Positions 51,569 to 60,564 of a DNA stretch of 64,000 bases are shown here, piece after piece. The DNA lies in NCBI RefSeq assembly GCF_001192795.1, contig NZ_DF968181.1, positions 462,342 to 526,341 on the forward strand. The letters run 5' to 3'. This DNA comes from Flexilinea flocculi (GTDB lineage Bacteria; Chloroflexota; Anaerolineae; Anaerolineales; Anaerolineaceae). A program made the translations under genes and the position numbers. The notes under the pieces are model-generated. The model did not search any database and had not been told where the DNA came from. It was given only the letters and a program-made list of their open reading frames with translations. Position 1 is the first letter of the stretch, and each line of letters opens with the position of its first letter.

Positions 51569-53620
51569 ATGCGAGAAAAAATTCGTCCAATTCTAACGAG
51601 AAAATTTGTGTTGTACCTGATTCTGCTGATGGTTGCCGGGATGATCTATCTTCCGGGAATGAGAGAAATTGGCTACTATCGGGATGATTGGAATAATGTT
51701 TACAATGCATTCACGCAAGGCGCTGAAATGCTGATTCGGCATTATGCAAGCGACAGACCGGCTGACGGTTATCTGCTGAGCTGGGTTTATACGCTGTTTG
51801 GACCGGATCCGTTCCCTTATCTGTTATACAATTTTGCCTGTCGTTTTCTCAGTGCATTATGTTTTTTTGAAACATTGATCCTGATCTGGCCTCGAAGACG
51901 AGGCGCTGCATTTTGTGCAGCTGCTTTCTTTCTGATTTTTCCTGGATATTTGCGCCAAGTCGACGGAATCGCTTATCTTCCGCATCAATTGGCAATGCTG
52001 AGCATCTGCGCTTCGATTTGGCTTTCAATTTTTATCTTTCAGATCAAAAAGCGATCTCTGCAAGTCCTTTCTGGTTTCTTTTCTGTCCTTTTAGCTCTTA
52101 TCGAGATGTTTCTGATGGAATATTACATTGGACTTGAAGCTTTGCGTTTTTTCCTGATCGGTCTTTACATCTACAATCATTCGCAAAAAACGATTTTTCA
52201 AACCATCCGCAAAACTGTGCTTGTGTTTCTTCCATGGTTAGCCGGAGCTGCTATTTTCTTCTATTGGCGCAGTTTTCTGTTTGAGGCTTCCCGACATGGC
52301 ACGGATGTAGAGAGTGTTCTGACACCATTATTCCAGCACCCGAAGTATGTCGGACTCTCATTACTGGCAAAGCTGATTAAAAACACTGCCAAGATTATTT
52401 TTGGATCCTGGACTGTTCCTCCCTATAATGTCCTGAATGGTACAAATGTGAAGGATTTCTGGCCTGCTGTTGTTCTGGCTTCCGCAGCGGTTTTCCTTTT
52501 TTTGATTCCATTTTTCGGACTGATCAGACAGGAAAAAAAAGCTGTATTGAACCATGGAATGGAAGAACAGCAAGATAAAAAAATTTCATGGCAGATTCAG
52601 TGGCTCTTTGCGGGCTTTTTTTCCGTTGTGATGACCATCACGCCATTAATTCTTGCTGAAAGAGAAATTACTTTCAGTTCGAGCCTGGACAGATTTGCGT
52701 ATCCGGGATCACTCTGTGCCATTCTGTTTATTCTCGGATTGATTGGACTGATTTCTGTTGAATGGGTGAAAACCGTGCTCATAGCCTTGATGGTTCTCAC
52801 CGCCGTGATGACGCAGCGTATCAACCAGCAAAATCACATTCTGCAGACTCGATTAACCAAGGACTTCTGGTGGCAGCTATCCTGGCGTGCTCCGGATATT
52901 TCAGAATATACATTGGTTATCGCCAATCCTGGCGGTTTTTCACCTGAGGAAGACTATGAAGTTTTCTCACCGATTAACTTAATTTACTATCCTGAACGTG
53001 ATCATACGGCGGTTGGAAGTGAAGTCCTCAATACAGGATCCATCCGCAATGCTCAGATGGGATTGGTTACGGATCGGACTGTTCGCGAAATTTATGTCTG
53101 GAAAGACTATAACAATCTGTTGGCGCTGACGAAACCCACCGAAAAATCCTGCCTGCAGGTGATCGATGGCTCAAATCCGGTTTATTCACCGGATGAATGG
53201 TCGAAAATTGTGGAAATCGGTTCCTATTCAAAGATAGACCGCATTATTCCGGATGCAGAGGCTCACATTCCTGCGCAAGCATTTTTTGGAGAAGAACCAG
53301 AGCATGGATGGTGCTATTATTATGAAAAGATGTCTCTTGCTCAGCAACGTCAGGATTGGGATGGTTTGGCTGACATTGCTGATGAAGCGCTGGCTAAAGG
53401 TGAATCCGCAGAGGATCGTGTCGAATGGATTCCATTGGTGATGGGATATGCTCTGACTGGAAGACAGGAAGATGCCAAACCTTATGGTGAAATTCTGAAA
53501 ACCAATGAGTACCTGCGTTTTCAAGCGTGCAATTATTTTTCAAAATCAGCCCGGCTATTAGAAACATCACTTGTCGATCCAGAGGGCCTTTCATGGCTGG
53601 TAAATGAATTCTGTAATTAA
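51569..53620 (+). CDS. Membrane protein with C-terminal extracytoplasmic domain
   Basis: 683 residues. About 11 hydrophobic helices fill residues 1-430; an early Asp-rich loop after helix 1 (GYYRDDWNNVYNAFTQG) resembles the catalytic loop of GT39/GT83-type lipid-linked sugar transferases. The C-terminal 250 residues (SWRAPDISEYTLVIANPGGFSP ... AEHIPAQAFFGEEPEHGWCYYYEKMSLAQQ) look soluble and end in a TPR-like stretch. Function is inferred only weakly. It begins a tight four-gene operon (gap of 15 bases to the M24 peptidase). RBS AAGAAGGA. Confidence 0.78.
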   Translation: MREKIRPILTRKFVLYLILLMVAGMIYLPGMREIGYYRDDWNNVYNAFTQGAEMLIRHYASDRPADGYLLSWVYTLFGPDPFPYLLYNFACRFLSALCFFETLILIWPRRRGAAFCAAAFFLIFPGYLRQVDGIAYLPHQLAMLSICASIWLSIFIFQIKKRSLQVLSGFFSVLLALIEMFLMEYYIGLEALRFFLIGLYIYNHSQKTIFQTIRKTVLVFLPWLAGAAIFFYWRSFLFEASRHGTDVESVLTPLFQHPKYVGLSLLAKLIKNTAKIIFGSWTVPPYNVLNGTNVKDFWPAVVLASAAVFLFLIPFFGLIRQEKKAVLNHGMEEQQDKKISWQIQWLFAGFFSVVMTITPLILAEREITFSSSLDRFAYPGSLCAILFILGLIGLISVEWVKTVLIALMVLTAVMTQRINQQNHILQTRLTKDFWWQLSWRAPDISEYTLVIANPGGFSPEEDYEVFSPINLIYYPERDHTAVGSEVLNTGSIRNAQMGLVTDRTVREIYVWKDYNNLLALTKPTEKSCLQVIDGSNPVYSPDEWSKIVEIGSYSKIDRIIPDAEAHIPAQAFFGEEPEHGWCYYYEKMSLAQQRQDWDGLADIADEALAKGESAEDRVEWIPLVMGYALTGRQEDAKPYGEILKTNEYLRFQACNYFSKSARLLETSLVDPEGLSWLVNEFCN

Positions 53621-53635
53621 TTTAATCAGGAAGAG

Positions 53636-54742
53636 ATGATGAATAATTCAAAATTACAAAAAATTGAACAATTGATCAATAAAGAAAATTTTGACGCAAT
53701 CGCTTTGATTCCAAGCCCGAGTTTTATTTGGCTGACAGGCAAAGACAAGCATTTAATGGAGAGACCGACTACACTCATCATTACACCCCATCAAACACCG
53801 GCATTGGTCATTGCAGGTTTTGAACTCGGTTCCATGGAGCAATCCGCGATTCCATTTACACCGTTTCCTTTTGACGATAATCCTTCGAACTGGGAAAAAG
53901 CATTTCGCCAAGCCGGTGAAGCGTTGGGCTTAAAAGGAAAAAGAATCGCTGTGGAACCAAATCATTTCCGATTTCTTGAAACGGATTTCCTTAAACGGGC
54001 GATTCCAGATTGTGAAATTGTTTCCGGTGAATCGCTTTTTAAACAACTCCGGTTGCATAAAACTGATGAAGAAATTTCTTGCATGCGAAAAGCTGCAATT
54101 ATCGCACAATCAGCATTGGATGAAACCTTAAAAATCGTGAAAGCAGGTGTCACAGAAAAAGAAATTGCTTCAGAACTGGTAATTCAGTTGTTGAAAGCAG
54201 GTTGTGATCCCAATTTCCCATTCAGCCCGATTGTTGCCAGCGGACCGAACTCTGCTGATCCGCATGCGTCTGTCAGTGACCGTGTATTGCAAAGCGGTGA
54301 TCTGCTTCTTTTTGACTGGGGTGCCCGTTATGAGGGGTATTGTTCGGATATTACCCGGACTTTTGGTCTGGGAGATGTTTCAGAACGTCAGCGAGAAATC
54401 TATCGTACAGTTGAAAAAGCAAATCGAGCTGCTTCAGAGGCTGCCAGACCGGGAGTTACCTGTGGAAGTATTGACAAAGCTGCCAGAGATGTGATTCAGG
54501 AAGCAGGTTATGGCAAATATTTTACGCATAGAGTAGGACATGGACTCGGATTGGAAGCGCATGAAGATCCGTATATGTTTGCGGAAAGTCAACAGATACT
54601 GGAACCAGGCATGTGTTTTACCGATGAGCCCGGAATTTATGTACCGGGACGTGGTGGTATCCGTATTGAAGATGATATTGTAATTACGGAAGATGGCTGC
54701 AAAAATATTACGGATTATCCGCGAGAACTGAGGATCCTGTGA
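53636..54742 (+). CDS. Xaa-Pro peptidase, M24 family
   Basis: 368 residues. N-terminal creatinase-like domain (about 1-130), then the pita-bread metallopeptidase fold: metal ligands in LLFDWGARYEGYCSDITRTFGLG (two Asp), FTHRVGHGLGLEAHEDPYM (His), CFTDEPGIYVPG (Glu) and GIRIEDDIVIT (Glu). Cleaves X-Pro dipeptides or N-terminal residues before proline. Cytoplasmic. Both ATG at 53636 and 53639 are possible, with RBS AGGAAG. The stop overlaps the next start (GTGA). Confidence 0.94.
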   Translation: MMNNSKLQKIEQLINKENFDAIALIPSPSFIWLTGKDKHLMERPTTLIITPHQTPALVIAGFELGSMEQSAIPFTPFPFDDNPSNWEKAFRQAGEALGLKGKRIAVEPNHFRFLETDFLKRAIPDCEIVSGESLFKQLRLHKTDEEISCMRKAAIIAQSALDETLKIVKAGVTEKEIASELVIQLLKAGCDPNFPFSPIVASGPNSADPHASVSDRVLQSGDLLLFDWGARYEGYCSDITRTFGLGDVSERQREIYRTVEKANRAASEAARPGVTCGSIDKAARDVIQEAGYGKYFTHRVGHGLGLEAHEDPYMFAESQQILEPGMCFTDEPGIYVPGRGGIRIEDDIVITEDGCKNITDYPRELRIL

Positions 54743-55392
54743 TTATTCAACCGTATGAATTTGAAAACTTGAAAATGTTTCCTTTTGTTGCCGGTTTTCT
54801 GGAAAATAACACATATTTACTGGCGGATAGAAGCACAGGAGAATGTATTGTGATTGATCCATCCTATGGCTTCCGGGATGCTTTGGAAAAGATTCAGGCT
54901 GAAGAATGGAGATTAACGACAATTTGGCTGACCCATGCTCATTTTGATCATACAATGCTGGCGTATTTGGCCAATCAGATGAATCCGCCGGTACCCATCG
55001 CGATGCATCCAGGGGATGAGGCGATCAGAGCAGCTCACGGTGTAGCCAAAGCCGGCAATCCCGGAACTTCGGTGGATTGTCCAAAACCTTCTATTTATTT
55101 ATCAGACGGAATGGCGCTTCGTGTGGGTAGTTACGAATTTGAGGTTTTGCATACGCCAGGGCATTCTGCCGGAAGTTGTTGCTTTTACTGCAAGTCAGCT
55201 GGATGGTTGTTCAGTGGCGATCTTGTATTTTATGAATCTTATGGCAGAACTGATTTGATTGGCAGCAGCACCGAAGCATTGTTTCGCAGTATTCATGAAA
55301 AAGTATTGACGCTTCCTGATGATACGGTTATATTCCCCGGTCACAATGATTTTACATCCGTTGCGCATGAGAGGCTGTTTTATTCAGTATGA
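54739..55392 (+). CDS. MBL-fold metal-dependent hydrolase
   Basis: 217 residues, glyoxalase II-like. The metal-binding signature is LTHAHFDHTML, with further ligands in VLHTPGHSAGSCCFYC, LFSGDLVFYESYGRTD and FPGHNDFTSV. Starts with GTG inside the stop of the M24 gene. Substrate not predictable. The stop overlaps the next gene by ATGA. Confidence 0.94.
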   Translation: MIIQPYEFENLKMFPFVAGFLENNTYLLADRSTGECIVIDPSYGFRDALEKIQAEEWRLTTIWLTHAHFDHTMLAYLANQMNPPVPIAMHPGDEAIRAAHGVAKAGNPGTSVDCPKPSIYLSDGMALRVGSYEFEVLHTPGHSAGSCCFYCKSAGWLFSGDLVFYESYGRTDLIGSSTEALFRSIHEKVLTLPDDTVIFPGHNDFTSVAHERLFYSV

Positions 55393-56855
55393 ATAACAAA
55401 AAATCCAGAATTCATGGCATCGTTTTTTTGCTCCTTATTCCATTATCTCTGTTTTCTGCCTGCCGAACCGTTGAATCTGTCCCGACACAAACACCTGTAT
55501 TAACTGCAACGTCTGCAGTCTCTTCGGATACGCCGGTACCTACGCCGACACCTCTACCTACGAATACACCCTTTCCTCCCCATCTTGACTTGAGCACCGA
55601 AGAAATCACCGGGATGGAAATTCAAATATGGCATGGACAGCGCGATAAAGTAAAAAAGGAACTGGAATACCTGGTAGCAAAATTTAATGATGAAAATGAA
55701 TATGGATTGAAAGTTTTTCTGACTGCCGAACTTTCGGATATCGATTTGAATCAACGGGTGGTGGAAAATGCTTTTTCAGGATCATTGCCGAATCTGATCA
55801 TTTCTGATTCTTTCTGGTTGAGACAATGGCAATCAGAAAAGATACCTCTTGTCAATTTAGAAGATTATATGAATCACCCGGTATGGGGTTTTGATGCAAT
55901 GGGGATAACTCCGATCATGGATCCGATGTTAAGTCAGGAACGATTCAATGGATTGCTGATCGGATTGCCTTTATGGCATAATCCATTCTGGTTATTTTAT
56001 AACAAGACATGGGCTCAGGAACTGGGTTTCTCGAATCCACCTGTCACGATGGATGATTTTTCACAACAATCTTGCGCTGCACGAGATGCTCTCAACAATG
56101 ATTCTGATCCTCAAAATAATGGAACAGGCGGCTGGATTTTATCTACTAATGAAAATACATTGATGAGCTGGCTTCTTAATCGCAGAGCTGTAAATTCCAC
56201 TCTGGAAAATTTTCCGCAAAACACGGACTCAGAATCATTTATTGCAGTATCTCAATGGTTGCGCGATCTTTTTAATCAAGGCTGCCTCTGGCAGAGCAGG
56301 TTATCAGAACCGTATAATTATTTTTCTGATCACATGGCTTTATTTTATTCCGGATCATTTGCAGATATTCAACTTCAGAGGATGGCTTTCCAGAATCATG
56401 CAATGAACCGGGATGATGAATGGGAGTTAATACCTTATCCGCGAGCGACCGATCATGGAAAAATCCGTAATCCGCAGATCTATTCGACCGGAACCTCTAT
56501 AGGAATCTTTACTGCAACTGCCAGAGAACAATTTGCCAGTTGGCAATTTCTTTCCTGGCTCATGAAGGATGAAAATATTAATGAATTGGCATTGGTGGCA
56601 GATGGCTGGCCGGTTCAGGAATCCGCTGCGGCGGATCAATACTATCAGGATAATGCCAATTCAAAAATCTACCAGTCATTAGGGTTGCGGAAGTATATCA
56701 GTCCTGTCCAATTGCCAGCAGATTGGAATATTCACAGCCTTGTACTGGCGGATGGCTTTGGAAATGTCTTTAATGCTTCAACGTTATACGAAAAAATTCC
56801 AGAAATTTGGACGCAAATCGAGGATACTTTAGCGGAAATTAAGAATCAAAAGTAA
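55389..56855 (+). CDS. ABC transporter substrate-binding lipoprotein
   Basis: 488 residues. Lipobox FSAC, then a Thr/Pro linker (TPVPTPTPLPTNTPFPPH, about residues 53-70), then a family 1 solute-binding fold typical of sugar ABC importers (IQIWHGQRDKVKKELEYLVAKFNDENEYGL, GLPLWHNPFWLFYNKTWAQELGFSNPPVTMDDF). No permease or ATPase gene is nearby, so it is an orphan. It overlaps the MBL gene by 4 bases; the operon order gives no obvious pathway. Confidence 0.9.
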   Translation: MNNKKSRIHGIVFLLLIPLSLFSACRTVESVPTQTPVLTATSAVSSDTPVPTPTPLPTNTPFPPHLDLSTEEITGMEIQIWHGQRDKVKKELEYLVAKFNDENEYGLKVFLTAELSDIDLNQRVVENAFSGSLPNLIISDSFWLRQWQSEKIPLVNLEDYMNHPVWGFDAMGITPIMDPMLSQERFNGLLIGLPLWHNPFWLFYNKTWAQELGFSNPPVTMDDFSQQSCAARDALNNDSDPQNNGTGGWILSTNENTLMSWLLNRRAVNSTLENFPQNTDSESFIAVSQWLRDLFNQGCLWQSRLSEPYNYFSDHMALFYSGSFADIQLQRMAFQNHAMNRDDEWELIPYPRATDHGKIRNPQIYSTGTSIGIFTATAREQFASWQFLSWLMKDENINELALVADGWPVQESAAADQYYQDNANSKIYQSLGLRKYISPVQLPADWNIHSLVLADGFGNVFNASTLYEKIPEIWTQIEDTLAEIKNQK

Positions 56856-56885
56856 ATTATATGTTGGGGCTGTCTGTTGACAGCC

Positions 56886-57025
56886 TGCTATTGGAAATTG
56901 TTACTTGTCTTTTGAATAAGGAAAGAAAACTTGTTACGAAGGCGTTTTTACGCTTTGCGTAAACCGATATCATAAATAATTTTCATTCTTTTCTTAAAAG
57001 GTTTTTCTTTATTTCGCATAATTGG
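56886..57025. repeat. Family A repeat, degenerate
   Basis: Ends CTATTGGAAATTGTTAC and TTATTTCGCATAATTGG; a decayed hairpin (GGCGTTTTTACGC / GCGTAAACCGAT). Recognisable by layout rather than by sequence identity. Confidence 0.55.
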
Positions 57026-57113
57026 CAATATTATGAAATGCAGACTGTCCTATCGAATACAGTGAGAATATTAAATACTCCTACCTAAATTTCGAAATCC
57101 AATCAAGTGAGGC

Positions 57114-57190
57114 TGCATCAATGCAAAATATGGATTGACTTTTCGAATCAATTAAGAACAACAAAGAATTCTTTGTATGTTTCGAATAAC
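57114..57190. repeat. Family A deletion form (central palindrome missing)
   Basis: TGCAAAATATGGATTGACTT, TTCGAATCAATTAAGAACAA, then AATTCTTTGTATGTTTCGAA. The left stem arm and loop are deleted but AAGAACAAC from the right arm stays. It runs directly into a family C element. Confidence 0.8.
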
Positions 57191-57250
57191 AAATGAAAAT
57201 ATTACACATCTAATAATGCAAATTGAATTATATTTTCGTAGGAATTACTG
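57188..57250. repeat. Family C repeat
   Basis: AACAAATGAAAATATTACAC, AAATTGAATTATATTTTCG, then TAGGAATTACTG. It ends one base before the GTG at 57251. Confidence 0.75.
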
Positions 57251-57262
57251 GTGAGGCAGGTT

Positions 57263-58918
57263 ATGAAACGGATAAAATTTATCAAGAGATGGTTATTTTT
57301 TTGTCTATTGATTTTCATTTGCTTTTTTTCAGCTTGTTCAGGCGGTGAATTCCAACAGACCCTGTCGTCAGGATGGGAAAACATGATCAATTCTGTTGAT
57401 CAGGCAGTGTTAAATTCAGCTGCAAAAGCAACAAAAGTTGCCGAAATTGCCGAAAAGACCATAACAGCAATGGCAGGTGATACTGAAATCCGACCGAAAA
57501 TTTTGATGACTAGCACATCTCTGATGATCTCCGGAGAAAATATCCCGACAGCCACTTCCTCACTGGTGAGCCTTCAATTGATTTCCAGCCCTGAAAATAC
57601 ATCAGCGCCGGTGGAACCGACAGCAACGTTTACGGAAGCGATTGCCATCGAACCGACGGAGACTATGATTCCCACAGAAACATCAGCACCGGTGGAACCG
57701 ACAGCAACGTTTACGGAAACGATGACGATTGAACCTTCGGAGACCATGATTTCCACAGAAACATCAGCACCGATGGAACCGACAGCAACGTTTACGGAAA
57801 CGATGACGATTGAACCGACGGAGACCCTGCTACCCACGGCAACATCAGCGCCAGAGGAACCGACAGCAACGTTTACAGAAACTATGACCATCGAACCGAC
57901 GAAGACCCTGCTACCCACGGCAACATCAGCACCGGTGGAACCGACAGTAACGTTTACGGAAGCGATTGCCATCGAACCGACGGAGACCATGATTTCCACA
58001 GAAACATCAGCGCCAGAGGAACCGACAGCAACGTTTACAGAAACTATGACGATTGAAATGACAGAGACGCCTCTGCCTATACAAACTGTACCTACGGTGA
58101 AACTCACCCCAATTTCAACAACTTTGAAAACTATGGAGGTGGCAGATTCAACTCCTTTATCTATAGAGTTTCCGCTGATAGCTGAGGCGACGATTGTCTC
58201 TTCCACGACCAGGACAGCGGAATTATCAGAACCGGCATTTAGATCTGAAATGACTGAAACGCCGATTCCGGTTGTCGAGATTGAGATGATTCCGCAGACT
58301 AATCAGATCAGTTCGTTTGTGGTTACCAATACCCCTGCTCCGACTGACACAATTTCACCGTTTACACCGGAAATTGAAGTTGAATCAGGAATTTCAGGAA
58401 AACACAAGGATGAAATTCCGACGGTAGAAATTATCCCGATTATTTCTCCAACTGCGACAACGATAGTTCAGATCGAAATCGAGACAATTCCGATTACGCC
58501 TCAAAACTCTGAAAGCGAAACGGAGATTGGGACTGGATTTTCGGATTTTCAAAGAATCACGCTCAAACCCGTGTCGGAATATGACGAGACATTTTTGAGA
58601 AAAATACCGCCTGCGATGCGGATAGGTGAAAAAACGGAGTTGGGGTTTGTGACGGGAATACTTCCCTCAAATTCGAGTGAACGTTATCTGATACCTGCAG
58701 AAGACGGACAGAAACTATCGATCCATATCGAGAGTCGTGAAAATCATAGGTCGCTGTTGAGTATTTCTGGTTCAGAAACCGGAAGAATATATCAGAATGC
58801 ATTGATTTCCCCCGTTGATTGGGAAACCGAAGTTCCTGTGGCGCAGGAATACTTGATCGAAATCCGATCTGAAAATGATCCTGTTGAGTTCGTTGTCATC
58901 ATCAGTCTTCAAGACTGA
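57263..58918 (+). CDS. Lipoprotein with six tandem 27-residue Thr/Pro/Glu repeats
   Basis: 551 residues. Lipobox FFSAC at about residue 26; a short helical region; then six copies of a 27-residue unit (SAPVEPTATFTEAIAIEP... type) encoded by tandem 81-bp DNA repeats at 57602-58087; then more Thr/Pro/Glu spacer; and a C-terminal domain (about 430-551, TELGFVTGILPSNSSERYLIPAEDGQKLSIHIES ...) resembling a PPC-like beta domain as in the protein at 59424. Probably a long, possibly glycosylated stalk holding a surface domain. ATG at 57263 has GAGG upstream; the frame opens at GTG 57251. Confidence 0.8.
   Translation: MKRIKFIKRWLFFCLLIFICFFSACSGGEFQQTLSSGWENMINSVDQAVLNSAAKATKVAEIAEKTITAMAGDTEIRPKILMTSTSLMISGENIPTATSSLVSLQLISSPENTSAPVEPTATFTEAIAIEPTETMIPTETSAPVEPTATFTETMTIEPSETMISTETSAPMEPTATFTETMTIEPTETLLPTATSAPEEPTATFTETMTIEPTKTLLPTATSAPVEPTVTFTEAIAIEPTETMISTETSAPEEPTATFTETMTIEMTETPLPIQTVPTVKLTPISTTLKTMEVADSTPLSIEFPLIAEATIVSSTTRTAELSEPAFRSEMTETPIPVVEIEMIPQTNQISSFVVTNTPAPTDTISPFTPEIEVESGISGKHKDEIPTVEIIPIISPTATTIVQIEIETIPITPQNSESETEIGTGFSDFQRITLKPVSEYDETFLRKIPPAMRIGEKTELGFVTGILPSNSSERYLIPAEDGQKLSIHIESRENHRSLLSISGSETGRIYQNALISPVDWETEVPVAQEYLIEIRSENDPVEFVVIISLQD
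57602..58087 (+). repeat. Tandem array of six 81-bp units inside the lipoprotein gene
   Basis: Starts at 57602, 57683, 57764, 57845, 57926 and 58007, all in frame. Units differ by a few substitutions and fall into subtypes (GAAGCGATTGCC vs GAAACGATGACG; GTGGAACC vs GAGGAACC), a pattern expected from unequal exchange. Confidence 0.93.
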
Positions 58919-58983
58919 TGATGACTGCCTTCCCAGCAGTATTTTTAATCAGATGGAGTTAAACTGCGAAAACAATGCGATAT

Positions 58984-59079
58984 CAGCAATTTGAAATTTC
59001 ATATAGTATTTCGAATTATGATGAAAGAAATTACACATCTGATACCGAAAATTGAATTCTATTTTCATAGGAATTGCTA
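58984..59079. repeat. Minimal family A joined to family C
   Basis: CAGCAATTTGAAATTTCA then TAGTATTTCGAATTATGA, directly followed by ATGAAAGAAATTACACATCT ... TTTTCATAGGAATTGCT. Confidence 0.75.
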
Positions 59080-59087
59080 TAAGGAAC

Positions 59088-59187
59088 CTGTCATTGCGAG
59101 CCCCGAAGGGGCGTGGCAATCTCCGCGCCACATATAGGGCAGAGCACCATCCGGAATGAGATTGCTTCTCTATGATCGCAATGACAG
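59088..59187. repeat. Family B (REP-like) palindromic repeat
   Basis: CTGTCATTGCGAG (59088) and CGCAATGACAG (to 59187) are inverted ends; inside are CGTGGCAATCT and GAGATTGCTTC. This CATTGCGAG type is known from many bacterial genomes. It is unrelated in sequence to family A. Confidence 0.88.
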
Positions 59188-59191
59188 ATCA

Positions 59192-59309
59192 ATCAATAAT
59201 TCGAACAGCAGATGAAAAAAATTACACATCTGATACCGAAAATTGAATTCTATTTTCATAGGAATTGCTGCGATTGAATCGAATAACAAGTCTATATTTC
59301 GAATCGCTG
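59192..59309. repeat. Family A end, family C, and family A right half in series
   Basis: CAATAATTCGAACAGCAG (59192-59208), family C (59209-59270: CAGATGAAAAAAATTACACA ... TTCATAGGAATTGCTG), then CGATTGAATCGAATAACAAG and CTATATTTCGAATCGCTG (to 59309). Confidence 0.75.
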
Positions 59310-59423
59310 CCTAATTTTTGATTACTGCTCCATGTTTCGAATGATCGAAAAGGAATCGGATCATTTTTCATTATAAAAACGTTATGAATTTATCAATACT
59401 TTCAGGATCTGATGGAGAATCCA

Positions 59424-60500
59424 ATGAAATCAAAAAACCTCATCCTATTCAGTGTATTTCTTTTCGTTTTTTGTTTTTGCGAAGTTCAAAAAACAAAGGC
59501 CGCAGTCACATCGACACCATTGACGATCCAATTTAAAGCAGGAGAAATATCATCCTGGCAGTCAGGTTATATATCAACTGATTCCCATATCCGTTATCAG
59601 TTATATGCAATGGCATCACAAAATATGATCGTCTCACTGGGATCGGATACTGGCAGCGCAATCCTTGGGATCACTGATGATTATGGCACCGTTTATCTGA
59701 GTCCGCAGAGTTGCAGTTCCTATTGGAGCATGATCCTTCCTCATACCGGTTATTATTACATCGATATTTATGGCCCGATGTCCGGATGGGCATCCGGAAC
59801 GAATTATGCTTTTCAAGTGATCATTCCTCCAATTCAACAAAAATGGAATCCTTGGATTCAGCCGCTGCCGATTCAGTCGAACTACCAGCAAAATGGAGGT
59901 ACGATTCAATTCAATCCTGGAACGACGTCTGCAGTAATTTCCGGCTTTGTCCCTGCGAACGAGTCGATTCGATATAGCCTGTATGCCATGGCGAACCAGA
60001 ATTTTATCGTGATGCTTCGCTCGTCCAACAACACTGCCGTTCTGGATATCTCTGACGGCAATGGAATTTCGTATCTATCTGCAGTGAATCAATACACATA
60101 CTGGAATATGGTTCTGCCTAAAACGGGAACGTATTATATCGATATTGTAGGTCTGGATCAGGGTACTGATTTTACTTTTCAGGTGATTATTCCGGCAAGA
60201 ATCGTATTCCCTGCGAATACATATTGGCAGACCTATAATGGATCGATCGGCAGTTACAGCGTAGTCAGTTATTCGGTATATGCTGCTGCCGGTAAAACGA
60301 TGAGCGTCAATCTGAACAGCGGTGCAACACCCCAGGCGTTTTTACGTATATCTGGAGTAGGAACAGGAATGATTTATTTGGATCATAATGCGCATCAGAC
60401 AGGGATAAGCTTATCATTGCCGGCTACGCAAGATTACTTGGTCGAAGTCGTAAGTCAAGCAAATCCGGCAGCCTATTCGCTGACAGTGGATATTCGATAA
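59424..60500 (+). CDS. Secreted protein with three PPC-like domains
   Basis: 358 residues. A signal peptide (MKSKNLILFSVFLFVFCFC, cut after TKA) precedes three similar beta-sandwich modules (about 35-140, 165-265 and 270-358). Each shows the pattern of a short polar entry strand, (I/Y)RYxxYAMAxQNxxVxL, and YYIDIxGxxxGT near the end, like bacterial pre-peptidase C-terminal domains. No enzyme domain is present, so it may be a stand-alone adhesin or cofactor. ATG at 59424 is preceded by GGAG at 6 bases and preferred over the ATG at 59412. Confidence 0.83.
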   Translation: MKSKNLILFSVFLFVFCFCEVQKTKAAVTSTPLTIQFKAGEISSWQSGYISTDSHIRYQLYAMASQNMIVSLGSDTGSAILGITDDYGTVYLSPQSCSSYWSMILPHTGYYYIDIYGPMSGWASGTNYAFQVIIPPIQQKWNPWIQPLPIQSNYQQNGGTIQFNPGTTSAVISGFVPANESIRYSLYAMANQNFIVMLRSSNNTAVLDISDGNGISYLSAVNQYTYWNMVLPKTGTYYIDIVGLDQGTDFTFQVIIPARIVFPANTYWQTYNGSIGSYSVVSYSVYAAAGKTMSVNLNSGATPQAFLRISGVGTGMIYLDHNAHQTGISLSLPATQDYLVEVVSQANPAAYSLTVDIR

Positions 60501-60564
60501 CCTAACATGAAATATAATCGTTCCTTTCAATTCTTATGAAATAACTTTTTTTCGGAGTAAAAAA

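Larger units (their letters stand above)
56856..57262. other. Intergenic region with degraded family A and C repeats
   Basis: Contains a worn A copy (56886-57025), an A deletion form (57114-57190) and a C element (57188-57250). I see no other feature. Confidence 0.6.
58919..59423. other. Repeat cluster between two secreted protein genes
   Basis: Within 505 bases lie a minimal A copy (58984-59019), family C (59018-59079), family B (59088-59187), a fused A end (59192-59208), a second family C (59209-59270) and an A right half (59271-59309). No gene is seen. Confidence 0.75.

Noticed and set aside
55389-56855. Complete sugar ABC importer operon
   Set aside because: Only the binding protein is present; the neighbours are a peptidase, an MBL hydrolase and intergenic repeats, with no permease or ATPase.
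57574-58206. Antisense reading frame of 210 codons opposite the 81-bp repeats
   Set aside because: It exists only because of the repeat composition (Val/Ser/Gly-rich mirror of the plus-strand units); no RBS or homology.
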